Shown here piece after piece: positions 7,525-11,486 of a stretch of DNA of 11,486 bases. How positions within the stretch are numbered: the first letter of the stretch is position 1; each line of letters begins with the position of its first letter. Below the pieces are notes generated by a model. It ran no database searches and was not told the DNA's origin. It saw only the letters and a program-made list of their open reading frames with translations. Both the position numbers and the translations under genes were made by a program. This DNA is from Myxococcales bacterium (GTDB lineage: Bacteria; Myxococcota; Polyangia; Fen-1088): NCBI GenBank assembly GCA_003159055.1, contig PMLH01000233.1:1-11486 (forward strand), read 5' to 3'.

Positions 7525-8890
7525 CTCGCGCCTTCGAGAAGGCGGCCACCCGCTCGGCCAGTTGGCTCGACCGAAGCACCAGCTCGGGGACGCCAGCGTT
7601 GTGGTAGGCGTTGCCGTGGAAGAAGACGCCAGGGTGGCGCTGTTCGGCCGCCGCGAGCGCGGCGACACGGTCCATGTGCCCGAGTGTGTATTGAGGCAAG
7701 GCACGCTCGTGCCGGACGATGTGCACGAACACCGGCGGCGCGGTAAGGCCCGCCAGGCGGCGGATTTCTCCGTCCGCAAGCGCGAGCAACTGGTCGTCGG
7801 GCATGCTGAACGCCTCCGGATGCCGGGCGCCACCGGTGCGAACCGAGAGCAAATGAAAACCAGACGGCGCGCGGCGCTCGAAGAATTGCGACGGAAAAAT
7901 TCCGCCCAGCACGCGCAAAGGCTCCGACGGCGGAACGAAAAAGCCGTAGGCATTGAGGGGCTGCGAGAACGCCGCCGCCGAATAGCCAAGGTGTACCAGG
8001 GTCACCGGAACATAGGGAATCTGCGCGAGCGTGTCGGCGGCCTTGTCGTCCAGCGCAGCGGTCGCACCGCACGCGACGTGCGCCGGAATCGCCAACACCA
8101 CAGCGTCCGCCTCGATGGTCTGGATCCCACGCTGGTCCTCCAGCACGACCTCGAAGCCCGAGGCCTTGCGCAGGATCCGCAGCAAGCGCGCGCCGAGCCG
8201 CAGGTCCTGCCCCAGGGCCTTGGCCAGCGCGCCGGTCAGCTCGTCGAGGCCGCCTTCAAACGAGGCCAAGTGCGGCGCGGCCTTGCTCCTGGCAGCGGCG
8301 AGCTCCCGTCGCATGGCCAGCAGAAAACTGCGGCGGTCGCGTTCCATGGCCGCCACCAGCGGAAAAGCGGATGGCAGGCTCACCTTCTCGGCATCCCCGG
8401 CGTAAAGCCCGGAGACCAGGGGCTGCAGCAGCCTCTCGCCCGCGACCACGCCCAGGCGCCGGCGCGCAAAGGCTGCCACCGATTCGTCCTTGCCCCGAGC
8501 CGACGGTCCCCGCGGAAGGACCAAGTCGGCCGCAACACGCAGCTTCGCCGACCAAGGCAGAAGTGCAGAACGCGCAAATTCCGCGGCCGTCCGTGGCGTA
8601 TCGTGCAAACGGCCATCGGCGGCCACCAAACGCCGCTCGGCTGCATCGCTCGCCCACACCACGCGGTTGTCGATGCCAAGCGCTTTCGCGAGCGCAGTGA
8701 TGCTTCCCGAGCGGTCGAGGTAGCTGGCCGGCCCGCGCTCGCACAGATAGCCGTCGCGATGGTCGCTTTCGATCTTGCCCCCCGCACGACCGTCGCTTTC
8801 GAGCACGAGGACAGGCACGCCCAAGCGGCGCAATTCGAAGGCAAAGGCAAGGCCGGATATTCCGGCACCGGCAACGACCACGCGTCTCAT
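7517..8890 (-). CDS. hemY: protoporphyrinogen oxidase, FAD-dependent (HemY/HemG-type)
   Basis: A 457-aa flavoprotein expected to oxidise protoporphyrinogen IX (or coproporphyrinogen III) with oxygen, late in haem synthesis; this type is the one characterised from Myxococcus xanthus. The N-terminus has the FAD Rossmann motif VVVAGAGISGLAFAFEL (4-20; G8, G10, G13) and Glu31 at the end of the second strand, then GRAGGKIES (34-42) and GYLCERGPASYL, all typical of the PPOX/amine oxidase family. The C-terminus has LPQYTLGHMDR and GVFFHGNAYHNAGVPELV, the second FAD contact; the usual 'YRGVGLPDC' version is divergent here. No signal peptide; probably membrane-associated. The ATG at 8890 overlaps an AGGTGG just upstream with very short spacing, and a GTG at 8896 is the alternative. 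It is divergent from the SpoU gene and has no other haem gene nearby. Confidence 0.93.
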   Translation of the reverse strand: MRRVVVAGAGISGLAFAFELRRLGVPVLVLESDGRAGGKIESDHRDGYLCERGPASYLDRSGSITALAKALGIDNRVVWASDAAERRLVAADGRLHDTPRTAAEFARSALLPWSAKLRVAADLVLPRGPSARGKDESVAAFARRRLGVVAGERLLQPLVSGLYAGDAEKVSLPSAFPLVAAMERDRRSFLLAMRRELAAARSKAAPHLASFEGGLDELTGALAKALGQDLRLGARLLRILRKASGFEVVLEDQRGIQTIEADAVVLAIPAHVACGATAALDDKAADTLAQIPYVPVTLVHLGYSAAAFSQPLNAYGFFVPPSEPLRVLGGIFPSQFFERRAPSGFHLLSVRTGGARHPEAFSMPDDQLLALADGEIRRLAGLTAPPVFVHIVRHERALPQYTLGHMDRVAALAAAEQRHPGVFFHGNAYHNAGVPELVLRSSQLAERVAAFSKARAT

Positions 8891-8933
8891 CGCCACCTGC
8901 GAATACCAGCGTCGACGGCTCGCCGCAACCTCT

Positions 8934-8954
8934 TTGACCTATACTGAAGCTCCC
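8934..8954 (+). promoter_or_regulatory. possible near-leaderless promoter of the SpoU gene
   Basis: TATACT at 8940-8945 is one mismatch from the -10 consensus and lies 9 bases before the GTG start at 8955, which would leave almost no 5' leader. There is no -35 at the usual spacing, and the upstream TTGACC (8934-8939) is too close to serve as one. GAAG at 8946-8949 could act as a weak ribosome site instead. Low-confidence call. Confidence 0.2.
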
Positions 8955-9770
8955 GTGCCTTTCGACCTTCACCTCCTGACCGAGTCCGCTCTCGATGACG
9001 CGCGCCTGGCCGACTATCGCGACCTGCAGGATCGGCGCCTCGGCGAGCAGAGCGGGCGTTTCATCGCCGAAAGCGAAGTCGTCGTGCGCAAGCTGCTGGC
9101 CGCCGGGCTGCAGATCCACTCGCTGCTGCTGACTGCGCCGCGCCTCGCCGCCCTCGAACCGGCGCTGACTGCGGCCGAGGCCAGCTTTCCCGTCTATTTA
9201 GTGCCGCAGACCGTGATGGACCAGATTGCCGGTTTTCACGTGCATCGCGGCTGCCTGGCCATCGCCCAGCGGCCACGCTGCCAGGCGATTCCGCCCGACG
9301 CACGATTGGTCGTGGTGCTGGTGGACCTGGTCGACGTCGACAACCTGGGCGGCATCGCACGCAACGCGGCCGCGTTCGGCGCCGACGCCATCCTGCTTTC
9401 TCCTCGCTGTGCGGATCCCTTTTACCGAAAGGCGGTACGCACCTCGACGGGCGCGGTCTTCTCGTTGCCCATCGTACGCGCCGACCGCTGGCCGGAGGAC
9501 CTGCTGACGTTGCGAGAGGCCCAGGGCTTCACGCTGGTCGCAGCCGTGCTTGCCGACGACGCCCTGCCTTTGCCGTCTTTCGTGCCGCCCTCGCGCTTGG
9601 CGGTTCTGTTCGGCTCCGAAGGCCCCGGCCTCGATCAGCCCACGCAGGGACACTGCGATCTGCGCGTGACGATTCCCATGACGAAGGCGCCTGGGGTGGA
9701 CTCACTCAACGTCGCCACCGCCAGCGCCGTGTTCCTCTATCACCTGACCCAAGTCGCCTGCCGCGGCTGA
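8955..9770 (+). CDS. SpoU/TrmH family RNA 2'-O-methyltransferase
   Basis: A 271-aa SPOUT-class methyltransferase that transfers a methyl group from SAM to a ribose 2'-hydroxyl of rRNA or tRNA. The three SpoU motifs are complete: motif 1 VDLVDVDNLGGIARNAAAFGAD (123-144; Asn130, Arg136), motif 2 LAVLFGSEGPGL (215-226) and motif 3 VTIPMTKAPGVDSLNVATASAVFLYHL (238-264), which form the trefoil knot. Residues 1-110 form an N-terminal domain with LQDRRLGEQSGRFIAESEVVVRKLLAAG (24-51), typical of the substrate-binding region of RlmB/TrmH-like enzymes. The target RNA cannot be assigned. The start is a GTG at 8955, chosen because longer frames run into the divergent oxidase gene. Its stop lies 1 bp from the stop of the convergent SAM methyltransferase. 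Confidence 0.93.
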   Translation: MPFDLHLLTESALDDARLADYRDLQDRRLGEQSGRFIAESEVVVRKLLAAGLQIHSLLLTAPRLAALEPALTAAEASFPVYLVPQTVMDQIAGFHVHRGCLAIAQRPRCQAIPPDARLVVVLVDLVDVDNLGGIARNAAAFGADAILLSPRCADPFYRKAVRTSTGAVFSLPIVRADRWPEDLLTLREAQGFTLVAAVLADDALPLPSFVPPSRLAVLFGSEGPGLDQPTQGHCDLRVTIPMTKAPGVDSLNVATASAVFLYHLTQVACRG

Positions 9771-9771
9771 G

Positions 9772-10557
9772 CTACCCGACCACCTGCAGGTGCACCAGCG
9801 CGAACGGCCACGTAAATTCGAACGGCAAGTCGAGCGGCGAGCCTGCATCGATCGCGGAGGGCGGATGGTCGCCGAAAATCGCGCTCAAGGCGCCACGGCT
9901 GCCGAGCACGTCCAGCATCTCTCGCCCGTCGGCAAAGGTTTCCTGGCCGATTCGCAATTCGTGCCGGGCCACGCGCATGGGTCCCGGCAGAAGAGATCGC
10001 GTCGCTTCGAAACGAAGGCCCTGGCTCGACGTGTGCGCAAACTGGCGCCTGTCGGCCAGCAAGGCGCGCGCCAAGGCGCGATTTCCCGAAGCGGCCGAAA
10101 ACAAGCGCAGCGGCACGGTTGCGAGCAGCCAACCACCCGGCCGCAACACGCGACGAGCTTCGCGGCCCGCATCCTGGCCGAACCAGTGCCAGGAAAAATT
10201 GGCGACCACCACGTCCATGCTTCCATCGGCAAGCGGCAAGGCTTCCGCCGAGGCCTGACAGAACGACACGCTCGCCAACCCGGGCTTTCTGCGCGCCAGG
10301 GCCAGCATGGCATCGGCAACATCGATGCCCTGCCAGGTCACGTCGGGATACTTGGCCCGCAAGACCTCGGTTGCGAAGCCCGTGCCGCAGCCGAGATCCA
10401 CGCCCCGTCCGGCGAGGGTCGGCGCGCCCTCGAGCAGCGTGGTGAGCGCCGACTGGTAGAAGACACGATTGCCCTGGCTGTCGTAGGCATCCGCGCGCAG
10501 GTCGTCCGACCAACGTGCGGTCGCGCGGGAGTTTTTCTGCTGCTGCGGTGGGGCCAT
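9772..10557 (-). CDS. class I SAM-dependent methyltransferase (UbiE/BioC-like)
   Basis: A 261-aa soluble methyltransferase of the Methyltransf_11 type. Motif I is VDLGCGTGFATEV (53-65); the acidic end of strand 2 is GIDVAD (77-82); motif II region ASAEALPLADGSMDVVVAN (102-120) is followed by WHWF (123-126); and the post-motif RRVLRPGGWLL (135-145) is intact, so it should bind SAM. The overall arrangement, with the WHWF segment after strand 4, is reminiscent of BioC and related malonyl-ACP methyltransferases, but no bio genes are nearby and the substrate cannot be stated. The ATG at 10557 is the only usable start: an in-frame TAA lies seven codons upstream, and no ribosome site precedes the ATG, which is unusual for this window. 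It ends convergent with the SpoU gene. Confidence 0.9.
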   Translation of the reverse strand: MAPPQQQKNSRATARWSDDLRADAYDSQGNRVFYQSALTTLLEGAPTLAGRGVDLGCGTGFATEVLRAKYPDVTWQGIDVADAMLALARRKPGLASVSFCQASAEALPLADGSMDVVVANFSWHWFGQDAGREARRVLRPGGWLLATVPLRLFSAASGNRALARALLADRRQFAHTSSQGLRFEATRSLLPGPMRVARHELRIGQETFADGREMLDVLGSRGALSAIFGDHPPSAIDAGSPLDLPFEFTWPFALVHLQVVG

Positions 10558-10675
10558 CGCGTGCGGCTGCGCGTTTTAGCACACCGGCCGAGCCGCGACG
10601 GAACCAAGAAGCGACCGGCGAGAAGCGATGCAGCTTTGCCCTAAGTTGCCGTTCAAAGATAACTCTAGCAGGTGC

Positions 10676-10697
10676 GCAGCCGATCCATCCCGGCTGC
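10676..10697. other. perfect 7-bp hairpin within the inverted-repeat element
   Basis: GCAGCCG-(ATCCATCC)-CGGCTGC is a perfect 7-bp, GC-rich stem with an 8-nt loop. It could fold in DNA or RNA on either strand. It is one of the two internal hairpins of the element at 10640-10804. Confidence 0.7.
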
Positions 10698-10712
10698 TTC
10701 GCTTGTCGCTCA

Positions 10713-10728
10713 CATACCGACGGGTATG
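10713..10728. other. 6-bp hairpin with GACG loop within the inverted-repeat element
   Basis: CATACC (10713-10718) pairs with GGTATG (10723-10728) around a GACG tetraloop. It lies near the middle of the element at 10640-10804. Confidence 0.6.
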
Positions 10729-10808
10729 CTCGCTCCTCACTCCTTGCCATCCGGGCGCCTCGGCCGCGCTCTTTGCACAAGTTATCTTTTCGCGGCTCCT
10801 AACGAGGC

Positions 10809-11177
10809 TCAGCGCACAGGCGCCAGGAGCGCGACCGCCAATATTGCCAGACCCACGACAGCAATCACGAGCGTCCGCCAACGAAGCCGCGCCAAGGCCG
10901 AGCGCAGCCACGGCCAGTTCACCCACAGGTGAAGCGCGACCAGCGACAGCACGCTGAGCGCCGCGATGGCATGCACGCGCGCCCAATCGCGCTTGCTCAC
11001 GCCGAGCAGACTGGCGCCAGCATCGTCAAGCCTGAATTCCATCATCAACCCGGTGGCCGCAAGCAGGCAGAAGGCGAGGTACAGAACCGCGTTCGAGAAA
11101 CCCATGAGGTCTTGGGCCGCGCGCGCGAGTCGGGATGCGAGGCGAGATGATGGCTTCGTCGGATGGTCTTGGGACAT
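10809..11177 (-). CDS. small three-helix membrane protein, DUF4405-like
   Basis: A 122-aa integral membrane protein with three hydrophobic helices (about 29-46, 68-90, 102-120). The layout (FSNAVLYLAFCLLAATGLMMEFRL 27-50, LLGVSKRDWARVHAIAAL 58-74, ALHLWVNWPW 81-90) fits the DUF4405 group, which resembles the membrane part of cytochrome b-type proteins. His69 and His83 lie within helix 2 and could in principle ligate haem, but one such pair would be only part of a usual b-haem site, so this is inference. The ATG at 11177 has GGAG four bases upstream; the preceding GTG at 11180 is too close to it. The gene lies 15 bp after the FG-GAP gene on the same strand and is probably co-transcribed with it. 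Confidence 0.8.
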   Translation of the reverse strand: MSQDHPTKPSSRLASRLARAAQDLMGFSNAVLYLAFCLLAATGLMMEFRLDDAGASLLGVSKRDWARVHAIAALSVLSLVALHLWVNWPWLRSALARLRWRTLVIAVVGLAILAVALLAPVR

Positions 11178-11192
11178 CACGCTCCGAGATTT

Positions 11193-11486
11193 CTACCGAC
11201 ACCCGGTGAACAGCACGCTGGTAGAGCCGCCCACGACGAGGTCCAGCCTACCGTCGCCGTTCAGATCGGCCAACGCCAGCCCGCTGCCCCTGGCGGCGTA
11301 GTCAAACCTCGTCGCAAAAGTCCCGTCGCCGTTCCCTAGCAACACGGTCACCATGCTGCCGTTCTCGGCAACCAGATCCAGCTTGCCATCGCCGTCCAGG
11401 TCGCCAGCGACCACCGATTGCGGGGCGTTCCCGGTTGGGTAGTCCACGCGGGCGGCAAGCGTCCCGTCGCCCTTTCCCAGCAGCAC
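11193..11486 (-). CDS. FG-GAP/VCBS repeat protein, C-terminal part (cut by window edge)
   Basis: The last 97 or so residues of a protein whose start lies beyond the right edge; the residue at the edge is an internal Val codon, not a start. It shows the tandem VCBS/FG-GAP beta-propeller repeat of about 45 residues: VLLGKGDGTLAARVDY (1-16), GDLDGDGKLDLV (28-39), VLLGNGDGTFATRFDY (48-63) and ADLNGDGRLDLVV (73-85). The D-x-D/N-G-D-G-x-x-D loops are calcium-binding in known members. It ends with LFTGCR, just after a blade. Such proteins are usually secreted and bind surfaces, cells or polysaccharides; the missing part would decide that. It is probably the upstream gene of the DUF4405-like protein. 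Confidence 0.88.
   Translation of the reverse strand: MLLGKGDGTLAARVDYPTGNAPQSVVAGDLDGDGKLDLVAENGSMVTVLLGNGDGTFATRFDYAARGSGLALADLNGDGRLDLVVGGSTSVLFTGCR

Larger units (their letters stand above)
10640..10804. repeat. roughly 165-bp non-coding element with inverted-repeat ends and internal hairpins (MITE- or structured-RNA-like)
   Basis: The ends match as imperfect inverted repeats: 10640-10665 against the reverse complement of 10779-10804 agrees at about 18 of 26 positions, including a perfect 10-bp core AAAGATAACT (10655-10664) / AGTTATCTTT (10780-10789). Inside are two perfect hairpins: GCAGCCG/CGGCTGC (10676-10682 and 10691-10697, 8-nt loop) and CATACC/GGTATG (10713-10718 and 10723-10728, 4-nt loop). 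The element fills the gap between the DUF4405-like gene and the methyltransferase gene, ending 4 bp from the former's stop codon. It has no convincing ORF or clear target-site duplication. A non-autonomous mobile element or a structured RNA/terminator are both possible. Confidence 0.65.

Noticed and set aside
7562..8947. 461-aa plus-strand frame
   Set aside because: It is exactly antisense to the protoporphyrinogen oxidase gene, whose FAD motifs establish the real strand.
9740..10780. 346-aa minus-strand frame that reads through the inverted-repeat element
   Set aside because: It runs across the methyltransferase gene in a different frame; the part over the element is only a translation of the repeat, with no ribosome site.
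10655..10789. Integron attC-like site
   Set aside because: The TAAC/GTTA ends recall attC core sites, but flanking bases do not fit the R'/R'' consensus and no cassette or integrase is nearby.

Overview
The window is GC-rich, densely coded bacterial chromosome with no rRNA, tRNA, CRISPR array, transposase or phage gene. The mix of genes (a DUF6178 protein, secreted lipoproteins including a Cys-rich one, an oxygen-dependent type protoporphyrinogen oxidase, an FG-GAP repeat protein, a TMTC-like GT-C membrane protein) and the long Ser/Pro/Gly tails fit a Myxococcota-like (deltaproteobacterial) genome. This is inference from gene content, not from a marker gene.

Left part (1-2582): a small Cys-rich lipoprotein on the + strand faces a two-gene minus-strand unit. 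That unit is a 345-aa lipoprotein with a Ser/Gly/Pro tail, followed after 4 bp by a 368-aa protein with a winged-helix-like N-terminus, two zinc ribbons and a Tyr/Trp-rich tail. Neither of the pair matches a family I can name. A GC-rich hairpin sits between the convergent ends at about 400-425.

Middle (2679-7524): a + strand unit of a DUF302 protein and a DUF6178 protein meets a minus-strand GH5 glycoside hydrolase lipoprotein tail to tail. The GH5 gene is divergent from a multi-pass TMTC-like membrane protein with a C-terminal TPR. The short divergent region between them carries a perfect 18-bp tandem repeat.

Right part (7517-11486): protoporphyrinogen oxidase (minus), divergent from a SpoU/TrmH RNA methyltransferase (+), which is convergent with a class I SAM methyltransferase (minus). 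Upstream of the latter is a roughly 165-bp non-coding element with inverted-repeat ends and internal hairpins. Beyond it, on the minus strand, are a small DUF4405-like membrane protein and the C-terminal piece of an FG-GAP/VCBS repeat protein cut by the window edge.

Most genes here are unrelated housekeeping or envelope functions in alternating orientation, with three convergent pairs whose stop codons overlap or nearly touch. No complete, recognisable new defence or biosynthetic system is visible. The best candidates for something undescribed are the lipoprotein/zinc-ribbon pair and the inverted-repeat element at 10640-10804.
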